From CAVDRM01 sp963611355 (lineage in GTDB: Bacteria > Bacillota > Clostridia > Christensenellales > Aristaeellaceae): DNA of 42,010 nucleotides. The position numbers and the translations under genes are program-made. Below are positions 8,006 to 16,899 of the stretch, piece by piece. The notes beneath the pieces were generated by a model. That model was not told where the DNA came from and did no database searches. It saw nothing but the letters and a program-made list of their open reading frames with translations. Location: assembly GCA_963611355.1 (NCBI GenBank), contig CAVDRM010000018.1:1-42010 (forward strand), given 5' to 3'. Each line of letters begins with the position of its first letter. Position 1 is the first letter of the stretch.

Positions 8006-8034
8006 TTGACAAACAGACAGGCGGGTTCTATAAT
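8006..8034 (+). promoter_or_regulatory. Consensus promoter of the cysK unit
   Basis: TTGACA (8006-8011), 17-base spacer, TATAAT (8029-8034): perfect in both boxes and spacing. So strong a promoter usually needs a repressor, consistent with the operator-like repeat just downstream and the divergent Rrf2 gene. Confidence 0.9.
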
Positions 8035-8037
8035 TCG

Positions 8038-8062
8038 TATAAACCTACAAGAAAGGTTGGTA
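8038..8062. promoter_or_regulatory. Candidate Rrf2 operator at the cysK transcription start
   Basis: An inverted repeat TA-N2-AACCT-N7-AGGTT-N2-TA centred on 8050 overlaps the expected transcription start of the cysK promoter. Its overall size and A/T-flanked CC...GG form resemble operators of Rrf2 regulators. Binding by the divergent regulator is inferred, not shown. Confidence 0.5.
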
Positions 8063-8209
8063 ATGCAATGGACTGCCTTCGGGAATTTCGATGTCGCCGT
8101 CAACCGGCAGATGCGCAGACGGCCGGATCATACGCTTTTTGACCATGAGCGCTTCGGACGGCCTTTCCGCTCCGCTTTGCCGGAAGCGAAAAAATCATCC
8201 CGCAATTGA
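8063..8209 (+). CDS. Possible small leader protein upstream of cysK
   Basis: A 48-codon open frame (starting MQWTAFGNFDVAV) begins 6 bases after AAAGG, within the cysK transcript and 56 bases ahead of cysK. I do not recognise the product. An overlapping 24-codon frame starting at 8068 (MDCLREFRC...) has two early cysteine codons and could instead serve as a cysteine-sensing leader peptide, though its ribosome binding site spacing (11) is poorer. Either could be chance; nothing else supports translation. Confidence 0.3.
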   Translation: MQWTAFGNFDVAVNRQMRRRPDHTLFDHERFGRPFRSALPEAKKSSRN

Positions 8210-8265
8210 CCCATGCTTCAGATGCCGAATCGCATCACAACAATACCGTTGAGGAGGGAAAAATC

Positions 8266-9198
8266 ATGCATAGGATTTATACATCCGCCGACCAGCTGAT
8301 AGGCAAGACCCCTTTGCTGGAGCTGGTTCACATTGAGCAGGCCGAGAAGCTGGAGGCGAAGGTGCTGGGCAAGCTGGAATATTTCAACCCCGCCGGCAGC
8401 GTGAAGGACCGCATTGCCAAGGCCATGATTGACGATGCGGAGCGGAAGGGCTTGCTGAAAGCAGGCTCTGTGATTATCGAGCCTACCTCCGGCAACACCG
8501 GCATCGGTCTGGCTTCCGTGGCCGCCGCCCGCGGCTACCGCATCATCATCGTCATGCCGGATACGATGAGTGTGGAGCGCCGCCAGCTGATGAAGGCCTA
8601 CGGCGCGGAGCTTGTGCTGACCGAGGGCGCCAAGGGCATGAAGGGCGCTATTGCCAAGGCGGATGAGCTGGCAAAGGAGATTCCGGACAGCTTCATCCCC
8701 GGTCAGTTTGTCAATCCCGCCAACCCCGCGGTGCATAAGGCGACCACCGGCCCCGAAATCTGGCAGGATACCGACGGCAAGGTCGATATCTTTGTGGCGG
8801 GCGTCGGCACGGGCGGGACGATTACCGGCGTCGGCGAATACCTGAAGGGTCAGAATCCCAACGTGAAAGTGGTGGCCGTGGAACCAGCATCCTCTCCGGT
8901 GCTGAGCAGGGGTGTCGCCGGCAGCCATAAAATTCAGGGCATCGGCGCAGGCTTCGTGCCCGATGTGCTGGACACCAAGATTTACGATGAGATTATTGCC
9001 GTAGAGAATGAGGACGCCTTTGCCGCCGGCAGGCTGGTCGGCAGGAAAGAGGGCATCTTGGTAGGCATTTCTTCCGGCGCCGCGGTATGGGCTGCCATCC
9101 AACTGGCAAAACGGCCGGAGAACAAGGGCAAGACCATCGTCGCTCTTCTGCCCGACACAGGGGACCGCTACCTCTCCACACCGCTGTTCGCGGATTGA
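8266..9198 (+). CDS. cysK: Cysteine synthase (O-acetylserine sulfhydrylase)
   Basis: A 310-residue pyridoxal-phosphate enzyme that makes L-cysteine from O-acetylserine and sulfide in the cytoplasm. The PLP lysine is K47 in NPAGSVKDR, the substrate loop is TSGNTG, and the phosphate-binding loop is GVGTGGTITG. The C-terminus keeps ISSGAAVWAA and the LLPDTGDRYLS motif. Length is normal for CysK. The start at 8266 is set by GAGGAGGG; the frame extends 20 codons upstream without a better signal. It has a consensus promoter and is divergent from an Rrf2 regulator, so it is probably repressed when cysteine is plentiful. A strong terminator follows at 9311-9346. Confidence 0.96.
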   Translation: MHRIYTSADQLIGKTPLLELVHIEQAEKLEAKVLGKLEYFNPAGSVKDRIAKAMIDDAERKGLLKAGSVIIEPTSGNTGIGLASVAAARGYRIIIVMPDTMSVERRQLMKAYGAELVLTEGAKGMKGAIAKADELAKEIPDSFIPGQFVNPANPAVHKATTGPEIWQDTDGKVDIFVAGVGTGGTITGVGEYLKGQNPNVKVVAVEPASSPVLSRGVAGSHKIQGIGAGFVPDVLDTKIYDEIIAVENEDAFAAGRLVGRKEGILVGISSGAAVWAAIQLAKRPENKGKTIVALLPDTGDRYLSTPLFAD

Positions 9199-9310
9199 AT
9201 AAGGACAATAGTGGAGAATACAGCGCTTTATTGGCGGAATATTTATTGCAAAGTGGGAAATTGATGGCGCGATGCCTATCAATTATCCGCAAAAGTGGGA
9301 ACATGATTCG

Positions 9311-9346
9311 ATGTTCGTGTTTGATGAAAAACACGAACATTTTTTT
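9311..9346 (+). terminator. Strong terminator after cysK
   Basis: ATGTTCGTGTTT (9311-9322) pairs perfectly with AAACACGAACAT (9329-9340) across a 6-base loop, followed by seven T's (9340-9346). It lies 112 bases after cysK. The stem also carries GTTCG and CGAAC cores like those of PurR boxes (see findings). Confidence 0.88.
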
Positions 9347-9355
9347 GAAAAACAG

Positions 9356-9384
9356 TGGAAATATTCACAAAACTGCGGTATAAT
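9356..9384 (+). promoter_or_regulatory. Promoter of the purR operon
   Basis: TGGAAA (9356-9361), 17-base spacer, TATAAT (9379-9384). The -10 box is perfect; the -35 box matches four of six. It lies 40 bases before the purR start codon and 10 bases after the cysK terminator. Confidence 0.7.
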
Positions 9385-9424
9385 AGAGCGCCGGAAGCAC
9401 CGATTGACAAGGAGGATGCCACCG

Positions 9425-10237
9425 ATGGAGAAGATAAAGCGTGCCGAGCGTCTGGCTGTGATGGGGCGCATTCTGACAGCCGAGCCGAACCGCATTTTTA
9501 ATCTGTCCTATTTCTGCGATATGTTTTCCGCCGCCAAGTCCACCGTCAGTGAGGATGCGGCGATGCTGGCGCATATCTATGAAGAAGCGCATTTGGGCTG
9601 CGTGGAGACCCTGACCGGCGCAGCGGGCGGCGTCCGCTACCGTCCCATCGGCGTAAAAGGCGAGGACAGGGCGTTTGTGGAGCGCGTCTGCACAATGCTG
9701 TCCGAGCCATCCCGCGTACTGCCGGGCGGCTTCCTGTATTTTTCGGATATTCTGGCCGACCCGGAGCTGGTGTCCCGCATGGGCAACATGATTGCGGGCC
9801 GGTACTATGACGAACATATCGACTTTGTCCTGACGATGGAAACGAAGGGCATCCCCGTGGCGCTGGAGACGGCGGGCGCGCTGCGCGTTCCGCTGGTCAT
9901 TGCGCGCCGCGCCACCAAGGTGTATGAGGGCAGCGCGGTCAACATCAGCTATATGTCCGGCAACGGGGCGATTGAAACGATGGCGCTTTCCCGCCGCGCC
10001 GTGCATGAGGGGCAGCGGACGCTGATAGTGGATGATTTCACCCGCGGCGGCGGAACGGCCCGCGGCATGATTGCCCTGATGAAGGAATTCGGCGTGCCCG
10101 TGGCCGGCGTGTGCTTTGTGCTGGCGCTGGAGCGTCCTCAAACAGCGCTGCTTGAAAACGAAAGCTCCCTGATGTTCATGCAGCCTATCGGAGCGGACGG
10201 TTCGGTCAGGGTGCGCCCGTCGGATTGGGTCAAGTAA
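9425..10237 (+). CDS. purR: Purine operon repressor PurR (Bacillus type)
   Basis: A 270-residue DNA-binding repressor of purine genes. The first ~75 residues form the winged-helix domain (RAERLAVMGRILTAEPNRIF...). The rest is a phosphoribosyltransferase-like domain with the PRPP-binding loop TLIVDDFTRGGGTA near residues 199-212; in Bacillus, PRPP binding releases the protein from DNA. The loop has RGGGT where Bacillus usually has KAGGT. The start at 9425 follows AAGGAGG with 9-base spacing; the ATG at 9416 would sit directly on that signal and is rejected. It is the first gene of a seven-gene unit, followed 18 bases later by pth. Confidence 0.95.
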   Translation: MEKIKRAERLAVMGRILTAEPNRIFNLSYFCDMFSAAKSTVSEDAAMLAHIYEEAHLGCVETLTGAAGGVRYRPIGVKGEDRAFVERVCTMLSEPSRVLPGGFLYFSDILADPELVSRMGNMIAGRYYDEHIDFVLTMETKGIPVALETAGALRVPLVIARRATKVYEGSAVNISYMSGNGAIETMALSRRAVHEGQRTLIVDDFTRGGGTARGMIALMKEFGVPVAGVCFVLALERPQTALLENESSLMFMQPIGADGSVRVRPSDWVK

Positions 10238-10255
10238 TCGTTGCAGGAGTTTTTT

Positions 10256-10831
10256 ATGCGAGCCATTGTCGGTTTGGGCAATCCCGGCAGCCGGTACGAG
10301 CATACGCGCCATAACGCCGGCTTTGATACCATTGATATTTTATCACAGAAGCTGGACCTTCCCGTGAAGAAGCTCAAGTGCCGCGCCGTGGCGGGCGAGG
10401 GCGTGTATGCGGGGGAACGCATTGTTCTTATCAAGCCGCAGACCTTTATGAACAACAGCGGCCTGAGCGTTTCGGATGCGCTTTCGTGGTACAAGCTGCA
10501 GCCTGCGGAGCTGCTTTTGATTGTGGACGACATCGACCTTCCCTTTGGACAGGTTCGTCTGCGCGGCAAAGGCGGGCCTGGCACGCACAACGGGCTTCGC
10601 AGCATCCTGCAATGCACCGGCAGCGGAGATTTTCCCCGCGTTCGCATCGGCATGGGGCAGCCGCCGAAGGAATGGGACTTGGCAGACTATGTCTTAGGGC
10701 ATTTTGACACGCAGGAGGACAGGAAAACCGCCTTTGACGCTTATATGACTGCCGCGGATGCCGCCCTGTGCTGGGTGAAGAACGGCATTGACGCGGCGAT
10801 GAATCAATACAACAAGAAGCATGCTGAATGA
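10256..10831 (+). CDS. pth: Peptidyl-tRNA hydrolase
   Basis: A 191-residue enzyme that frees tRNA from peptidyl-tRNA dropped by the ribosome. Signature sequences are VGLGNPGSRYEHTRHNAGF with N9 and the catalytic H19, the KPQTFMNNSG stretch, and DDIDLPFGQVRLRGKGG followed by HNGLRSI. I use the ATG at 10256 because CAGGAG lies 6-7 bases ahead; an in-frame TTG at 10241 is rejected. The gene overlaps the start of mfd by 11 bases, the usual pth-mfd pairing in Firmicutes. Confidence 0.96.
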   Translation: MRAIVGLGNPGSRYEHTRHNAGFDTIDILSQKLDLPVKKLKCRAVAGEGVYAGERIVLIKPQTFMNNSGLSVSDALSWYKLQPAELLLIVDDIDLPFGQVRLRGKGGPGTHNGLRSILQCTGSGDFPRVRIGMGQPPKEWDLADYVLGHFDTQEDRKTAFDAYMTAADAALCWVKNGIDAAMNQYNKKHAE

Positions 10832-13800
10832 TTTTTTGTCTCTGCTGACCGAAACGGTGCCTGTTCAGTCCGTACTGAGCTCGGCTCGTTCCGGCACCGT
10901 CACCGCGCTGTACGACCTGTGTGAGGGTCTGCGTGCGGCGCTTTCGTGCGCCCTTTCCAAGGGAGCGGGGCGTCCCGTTTTGCTGATTGCGCAGAACGAT
11001 GCGGCGGCGCTCCGCCTGACGGACGACTGCGCGGCGCTGACGAACGGACGTGCGGCCTATCTGCCTGCCGAAAGCATCAGCTTTACCCGCGGCGCGGCGA
11101 GCCGAGAGACGACGGACAGGCGCATGGAGGCGCTTGTGCGGGTGCATCGGGGCGAGGCAGATGTGCTGATTGCCACGGCAGACGCGCTGCAGACCCGCCT
11201 GCCCGACCTTGCGCTGTTTGAAAAAAAGACGCTCCGTCTGCTGACAGGCGGCGTGATTGCGCCGTCCGCGCTCATCAAGGCACTGACGGAGAGCGGGTAT
11301 GAGCGCGTGGACATCGTGGAGGGCAAGGGGCAGTGCGCCCTGCGCGGCGAAATCGTGGATGTGTTCGCGCCGTCGCTTCCGCAGGCCGTGCGCATTGAAT
11401 TTTTTGATGACGAGATTGACTCCATCCGCACCTTTGATTTGATGACCCAGCGCAGCCAGGATAAGCTGACGAGCGTCTCCATTCCGCCCGCCGAGCCGTT
11501 TTTGTATGCGGACGGGCAAAGAAAGCCCGCTGCGGACGCGCTGAGGCGGTATGTGACGGAGCAGGTCAGGCGTCTGCCCAAGGATTTATTTACCCCGTTC
11601 CTGCCGCCGCTCCCCGGCGAGGAGGATGAGGGCGATGCCGAGACCCTGCCGCGTCCCGTGCGCACGGGGCTTCTCCGCCTCTTGGACGATGCCGACGCAT
11701 TGGAAAACGGCGGCGTTTTGCCGAATGCGCGGCTGTTTGCGGGCGTTCTGACGAATGACGAGGGAAACTTGAGCGAATGGCTGCGCGACCCGCTGGTCAT
11801 GATGGACGCGCCCGAAAATGTCCGCGCCCGCGCCGAGGACAGGCGGGCCGGCTTTGAAGAGGAGTTTAAGCTGGCGATGGAGCGGCAGGAGGTTATCCCT
11901 GAGCAGCAGGGGCTGGTGCTGTCGTTTGACGAACTGCTTGAGCGTCTGCGCCCCATGCCACTTATCCTCATGCAGGATTTTCTGCGCGATATGAGCGGCT
12001 TAAAGCCCGACACAATCGTTCGGATGACCGGCAGGGCGACCGAGCATTATGTATCCCGCTTTAAGGACTTGGTGAGCGATGTGCGCGCCATGGCGGACGA
12101 GGGCTTCCGCGTTCTGCTTTTGTCCGGCGGCGCGGCGCGCGGGGAGCGTTTGCAGACTGCCCTGTCCGAGCAGGGGCTTCCGCTCCCCATCGGTCTCGCG
12201 GGAACGCCGCTTCTGCCCGGAGCGCCGGTCATCTGTCCGAGCACCCTGTCCCGCGGCTTCGTGCTGCCGAATGAAAAGCTCGCCCTGATTTCGGACAGCG
12301 ATATTTTCGGCGCGGGCTATAAAAAAGCGCGGAAAACGCGCACGGCGGGCGAAAAAATCGAGGCGTTTACAGACCTGAAAGAGGGCGACTATGTGGTGCA
12401 TGAGCATCACGGCGTCGGCATCTTCAAGGGAACGGTGCGCCTGCAGACCGAGGGAACATATCGGGATTATATTTTAATTCAGTATCGCGGCAGCGATAAG
12501 CTCTATGTCCCGACCGACCAGTTTGACCGCGTGCAGAAGTACATCGGCGGACAGGAGAAGCTGCCCCCGCTCAATTCCCTGGGCGGCGGCGATTGGGAAA
12601 GGCAGAAGAAGAAGGTCAAGGCGGGCTTAAAGAAGCTGGCGTTTGACTTGGTTAAGCTGTACGCGGACAGAAAAACCACGCCCGGCCATGCCTTTGCGCC
12701 CGATACGCCGTGGCAGAGGCAGTTTGAGGATCATTTTCCCTTTGAGCTGACGCCGGACCAGCAGCGCGCCGTACGCGACATCACGCAGGACATGGAAGCG
12801 CCGACCAACATGGACAGGCTTCTGTGCGGCGACGTGGGCTACGGCAAGACGGAGGTCGCGCTGCGGGCGGCGTTCAAGGCCGTGATGGACGGCAAGCAGG
12901 TGGCGCTGCTTGCGCCGACGACCATCTTGGTTCAGCAGCATTTTTACACCCTGCAAAAGCGTCTCGCCGAGTTCCCCGTCAACGTGGATGTGGTCAGCCG
13001 CTTCCGCTCGGCCAAGGCGCAGCGTGAGACCCTTCGGCGCGTCCGAGAGGGCAAGGTGGACATTTTAGTCGGCACGCACCGCATTTTGAGCAAGGACGTC
13101 GTTTTCAAGGACTTGGGGCTGCTCATCGTGGACGAGGAGCAGCGCTTCGGCGTTCAGCACAAGGAGCAGATAAAGCACATGAAGACCGGCGTGGATGTGC
13201 TGACCCTGTCCGCCACGCCCATCCCGCGCACCCTGCATATGAGCATGGTGGGCGTGCGTGATATGAGCCTTTTGGAAACGCCGCCGGAGGAACGCTTCCC
13301 CGTGCAGACCTATGTCATTGACTACCAGGACGGGGTCATTCGGGACGCCATCCGCCGCGAAATGGCGCGGAAGGGGCAGGTCTATTTCCTGTACAATCGG
13401 GTGCGCTCCATTGATGAATTTGCCGCAAGGCTGCGGGCACTCGTGCCGGAGGCGCGTATCGGGGTCGGGCACGGGCAGATGAAGGAGCAGCAGCTGGAGG
13501 ACATCATGCTGGACTTTTATGACGGCCGGTACGATGTGCTGCTGTCCACCACCATCATCGAAAACGGCCTGGATGTGCCCAACGCCAATACGCTGATTGT
13601 GTTCGATGCGGATCGCTTCGGCCTGTCCCAGCTCTACCAGCTGCGCGGGCGCGTCGGGCGTTCCAACCGCTCCGCCTATGCCTATTTTACCGTGCGCCCC
13701 GATAAGATGCTGACCGAGGACGCGCAGAAGCGTCTGAGCGCCATTCGGGAGTTTACGGAATTCGGCTCAGGCTTCCGCATTGCCATGCGCGATTTGGAAA

Positions 13801-14423
13801 TCAGAGGCGCGGGCAACATTTTCGGCCCTGAGCAGAGCGGCAATGTGTCCGCGGTGGGGTATGATATGTATGTCAAGCTCATTGAGGAGGCCGTGCGCGA
13901 GGCGCAGAGCGAGAGCGGCGGGGGAGAGCCCCCCGCGCAGCCCGTTCATGCGGAAACGCGGGTCGATTTAAAGGTGGACGCCTACCTGCCCGCCGAGTAT
14001 GTTTCCGGCGATGTGCAGCGGATGGAGGTCTATAAGCGCATTTCCCTCATTAGGACACGCGAGGACAGGGAGGACGTCATCGAGGAGCTGATTGACCGCT
14101 TCGGCGAGCCGCCCGCTCCCGTGATGCGGCTCATCGACATCGCTCAGCTGCGGGCGCTTTTGTCGCCGCTGGGAATAAGCAGAGTGACCTTTACGGCCGG
14201 TACGCTCATTCTGCGCGTCGAGCCGTCCCTGCTGCCGCCGACGGACAAGCTGCTGGAGGCCATGACCAGGACGGACAAGCGGCTGCTTTTGTCTGCCGCC
14301 CGTGAGCCGTCCGTGCTGCTTCGGGATAAAAATCTGACCGCCGAAAGCGCATTGGCCGCGGCCGTGCCCCTGTTTGAGCGGCTGAACAAGCTCATTTTCA
14401 CAAAGGAGAAACCGAATGCCTGA
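10821..14423 (+). CDS. mfd: Transcription-repair coupling factor Mfd
   Basis: A 1200-residue SF2 DNA translocase that removes RNA polymerase stalled at DNA damage and recruits UvrA. The N-terminal third is the UvrB-homology region (VDIVEGKGQCALRGEIVDVF). Residues about 515-570 form the polymerase-interacting domain (EGDYVVHEHHGVGIFKG). The helicase core has Walker A GDVGYGKT (670-677), DEEQ (about 771-774), LSATPIPRTLHM and the translocase motif with QLRGRVGRS. The C-terminus is the TRCF D7 domain (LKVDAYLPAEYV). It is slightly longer than most family members. The start overlaps pth; the end overlaps ecfA1 by 8 bases. Confidence 0.97.
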   Translation: MLNDFLSLLTETVPVQSVLSSARSGTVTALYDLCEGLRAALSCALSKGAGRPVLLIAQNDAAALRLTDDCAALTNGRAAYLPAESISFTRGAASRETTDRRMEALVRVHRGEADVLIATADALQTRLPDLALFEKKTLRLLTGGVIAPSALIKALTESGYERVDIVEGKGQCALRGEIVDVFAPSLPQAVRIEFFDDEIDSIRTFDLMTQRSQDKLTSVSIPPAEPFLYADGQRKPAADALRRYVTEQVRRLPKDLFTPFLPPLPGEEDEGDAETLPRPVRTGLLRLLDDADALENGGVLPNARLFAGVLTNDEGNLSEWLRDPLVMMDAPENVRARAEDRRAGFEEEFKLAMERQEVIPEQQGLVLSFDELLERLRPMPLILMQDFLRDMSGLKPDTIVRMTGRATEHYVSRFKDLVSDVRAMADEGFRVLLLSGGAARGERLQTALSEQGLPLPIGLAGTPLLPGAPVICPSTLSRGFVLPNEKLALISDSDIFGAGYKKARKTRTAGEKIEAFTDLKEGDYVVHEHHGVGIFKGTVRLQTEGTYRDYILIQYRGSDKLYVPTDQFDRVQKYIGGQEKLPPLNSLGGGDWERQKKKVKAGLKKLAFDLVKLYADRKTTPGHAFAPDTPWQRQFEDHFPFELTPDQQRAVRDITQDMEAPTNMDRLLCGDVGYGKTEVALRAAFKAVMDGKQVALLAPTTILVQQHFYTLQKRLAEFPVNVDVVSRFRSAKAQRETLRRVREGKVDILVGTHRILSKDVVFKDLGLLIVDEEQRFGVQHKEQIKHMKTGVDVLTLSATPIPRTLHMSMVGVRDMSLLETPPEERFPVQTYVIDYQDGVIRDAIRREMARKGQVYFLYNRVRSIDEFAARLRALVPEARIGVGHGQMKEQQLEDIMLDFYDGRYDVLLSTTIIENGLDVPNANTLIVFDADRFGLSQLYQLRGRVGRSNRSAYAYFTVRPDKMLTEDAQKRLSAIREFTEFGSGFRIAMRDLEIRGAGNIFGPEQSGNVSAVGYDMYVKLIEEAVREAQSESGGGEPPAQPVHAETRVDLKVDAYLPAEYVSGDVQRMEVYKRISLIRTREDREDVIEELIDRFGEPPAPVMRLIDIAQLRALLSPLGISRVTFTAGTLILRVEPSLLPPTDKLLEAMTRTDKRLLLSAAREPSVLLRDKNLTAESALAAAVPLFERLNKLIFTKEKPNA

Positions 14424-15252
14424 CGCAATGCTTGATATTCAAAACGTATCCTTTTCCTATGAGGAGGACGGGAAAAAGGCCGTGGACGGCGTGTCCCTGT
14501 CCGTTCCCCGCGGCGCTTTTGTCGCCGTGCTGGGGCAGAACGGCAGCGGGAAATCCACCCTGGCCAAGCTGATGAACGGGCTGTACCGCCCCCTGTCCGG
14601 CACGGTGCTGGTGGACAACATGAGCACGGCGGACGAGGCTAAGACCTATCAGCTTCGCCGCAAGGCCGGCATGGTGTTTCAAAATCCCGATAATCAGCTG
14701 GTGGCGACGATGGTGCGCGAGGATGTCGCCTTCGGGCTGGAGAATATCGGCGTCCCGACCGAGGAAATGCCCGAACGCATTGACGCGGCCTTAAAGAGCG
14801 TCGGGATGCTCGAATACGCGGACCGTGCGCCGCATCTTTTATCCGGCGGGCAGAAGCAGCGCGTGGCCATCGCCGGCATTCTGGCCATGCAGCCGGAGGC
14901 CATCATATTTGACGAGGCCACGGCCATGCTCGACCCCAGCGGCCGTCAGGAGGTGTTCGGCACCGTGCGGCGGCTCAACCGCGAGCAGGGGCTGACGGTC
15001 GTCTGGATTACCCATTTTATGGAGGAGGCCGCGCTGTGCGGGTACATCCATGTCATGCATGAGGGGAAGCTGGTGCTGTCCGGCACGCCCAAGGAGGTCT
15101 TTGCAGACCCTGCGCGGATGCGCTCGCTGCATTTGGACGTGCCGCCGATGGCCATGCTGGCGACAACGCTTCGGGCGGAAGGCTTTCCTCTGCCGGAGGG
15201 CATCCTGACGGTGGAGGACATGGTGAAGGGAGTGAAGGCGCTGTGCAGCTGA
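14416..15252 (+). CDS. ecfA1: Energy-coupling factor transporter ATPase 1
   Basis: A 278-residue ABC ATPase of an ECF vitamin/micronutrient transporter. Walker A is GQNGSGKS starting at residue 40, the Q-loop is VFQNPDNQLVATMV, the signature LLSGGQKQRVAIAG, and Walker B IIFDEATAMLD. The DEATAMLD form is typical of EcfA1. It pairs with EcfA2 and EcfT encoded directly downstream. AAAGGAGAAACCG precedes the ATG and the first codons overlap mfd. No substrate-binding S-component is in the window, so this is a shared (group II) module that works with S-components encoded elsewhere; that is inferred from the absence. Confidence 0.95.
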   Translation: MPDAMLDIQNVSFSYEEDGKKAVDGVSLSVPRGAFVAVLGQNGSGKSTLAKLMNGLYRPLSGTVLVDNMSTADEAKTYQLRRKAGMVFQNPDNQLVATMVREDVAFGLENIGVPTEEMPERIDAALKSVGMLEYADRAPHLLSGGQKQRVAIAGILAMQPEAIIFDEATAMLDPSGRQEVFGTVRRLNREQGLTVVWITHFMEEAALCGYIHVMHEGKLVLSGTPKEVFADPARMRSLHLDVPPMAMLATTLRAEGFPLPEGILTVEDMVKGVKALCS

Positions 15253-16103
15253 CGTTTGATCACGTGACGCATACCTACCAGCCGGACAGCCCCTTTCAGG
15301 CAACGGCCATCCGCGACGTTTCTCTGACCATCCGCAGCGGCGAATTTGCCGCCCTCATCGGGCACACGGGCAGCGGCAAATCCACATTGGCGCAGCATAT
15401 GAACGGCCTGCTTCGCCCGACCGAGGGGCGCGTGCTGCTGGACGGGCGCGACATTCATGAAAAGGGCGCGGACCGACGCGCCGTGCGCCAGCGGATAGGG
15501 CTGGTGTTTCAGTACCCCGAACAGCAGCTCTTTGAGGAAACGGTCGCCAAGGACGTGGCGTTCGGCCCGAAAAATCTGGGGCTGTCCGCCGCGGAAATCG
15601 ATGCGCGGGTGCATGAGGCGCTGGAAAGGGTGCGGCTTTCCTATGACAAGATGGCGGAAAAATCGCCGTTTGAGCTGTCCGGCGGGCAGATGCGCCGCGT
15701 CGCCATCGCCGGCGTTTTGGCCATGCGCCCCGAAATGCTGGTGCTGGACGAGCCGGCGGCCGGCCTTGACCCGATGGGGCGGGACGAGCTTTTGTCGCTC
15801 ATTGAGCAGCTGCATCAAAACGGCACGACCATCGTCATGATTTCCCACAGCATGGACGACGTGGCGCGGGTCGCCAAGCGCATTCTGGTCATGGAGCACG
15901 GGGCGCTCGCCATGCAGGGTACGCCGGATGAGATTTTTTCCGAGGCGGACGCCCTGCTGCAAATGGGGCTGGACGTCCCGCAGGTCTGCCGGCTTTCGCT
16001 CTGCCTTCAGGCGGAGGGCTTTGCCTTCCCCACCGTGTACAGGCAGGAGGATGCCCTGAACGCGCTGAGAAAACTGTTAAAGGGAGGGGCACGCCATGCT
16101 TGA
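15243..16103 (+). CDS. ecfA2: Energy-coupling factor transporter ATPase 2
   Basis: A 286-residue ABC ATPase, partner of EcfA1. Walker A is GHTGSGKST, Q-loop VFQYPEQQLFEETV, signature ELSGGQMRRVAIAG and Walker B LVLDEPAAGLDPMG. The DEPAAGLD form is typical of EcfA2. It starts with GTG at 15243, overlapping ecfA1 by 10 bases; the overlap and the reading frame support translational coupling. The C-terminal ~50 residues are the usual EcfA extension. Confidence 0.95.
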   Translation: MQLTFDHVTHTYQPDSPFQATAIRDVSLTIRSGEFAALIGHTGSGKSTLAQHMNGLLRPTEGRVLLDGRDIHEKGADRRAVRQRIGLVFQYPEQQLFEETVAKDVAFGPKNLGLSAAEIDARVHEALERVRLSYDKMAEKSPFELSGGQMRRVAIAGVLAMRPEMLVLDEPAAGLDPMGRDELLSLIEQLHQNGTTIVMISHSMDDVARVAKRILVMEHGALAMQGTPDEIFSEADALLQMGLDVPQVCRLSLCLQAEGFAFPTVYRQEDALNALRKLLKGGARHA

Positions 16104-16899
16104 CAATATCACGCTCGGCCAGTATTATCCGGCGGACAGCGTCGTTCACGCGCTCGACCCAAGGGTTAAAATCGTTCTGCTGGTGCTGTTCATCGTGGCC
16201 GTGTTCATGGCGGGCGATTTACCGGCCTTCATTCCCGTCGTTCTGTTTCTGGCGTTTGCCTGCAAAGCGTCCAGGCTGCCCTTCCGGCAGTTTGTGAAGG
16301 GGCTGAAGCCGCTTCGCTTTATCCTGATTTTCACCTTCCTGCTCAATCTCTTTTTTACCGTCGGCACGACGCCGCTTATCAATCTCGGCTTTGCGACGCT
16401 CACCGTGGAGGGCAGCCTGAACGCCGTCCGCTTTTCCCTGCGCCTGGTTTTTCTGGTGCTCGGCTCAAGCCTGCTGACGCTCACGACCGCGCCCGTTGCC
16501 CTGACGGACGGCTTGGAGCGCCTGCTGTCTCCTTTGCGCGTCATTCATTTTCCCGCGCATGAGATGGCGATGATGATGACCATCGCGCTTCGCTTCATCC
16601 CGACCCTCCTGGAGGAGGCCGACAAAATCATGAAGGCGCAGGCGGCCCGCGGCGCGGACTTTGAAACGGGCAATCTTCTGCAGCGCGCCAAGGCGATGGT
16701 GCCGCTGCTGGTGCCGCTGTTCATCAGCGCCTTCCGCAGGGCGGGGGAACTGGCGATGGCGATGGAGGCGCGGTGCTATCACGGCGGTGAGGGACGCACG
16801 CGGCTGCATATTCTTAAAATGCAGAAAAACGACTATCTGGCGCTGCTTTGGACGGCGCTGCTGCTGGCGCTGGTCATCCTTGAGGGGCTGGTCGCATGA
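16096..16899 (+). CDS. ecfT: Energy-coupling factor transporter transmembrane protein EcfT
   Basis: A 267-residue membrane protein that links the two ATPases to the S-component. Hydrophobic segments are clear at about residues 25-45, 70-90, 110-130 and at the C-terminus (LLWTALLLALVILEGLVA). The two cytoplasmic coupling helices carry the family motifs QAARGADF and MEARCYHGGEGRT. AAAGGGAGGGGCACGCC precedes the ATG at 16096, and the gene overlaps both neighbours by a few bases (4 with truA). Confidence 0.95.
   Translation: MLDNITLGQYYPADSVVHALDPRVKIVLLVLFIVAVFMAGDLPAFIPVVLFLAFACKASRLPFRQFVKGLKPLRFILIFTFLLNLFFTVGTTPLINLGFATLTVEGSLNAVRFSLRLVFLVLGSSLLTLTTAPVALTDGLERLLSPLRVIHFPAHEMAMMMTIALRFIPTLLEEADKIMKAQAARGADFETGNLLQRAKAMVPLLVPLFISAFRRAGELAMAMEARCYHGGEGRTRLHILKMQKNDYLALLWTALLLALVILEGLVA

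Noticed and set aside
14416..16899. ECF transporter genes as a complete vitamin transporter
   Set aside because: No S-component gene is adjacent, so a substrate cannot be assigned.
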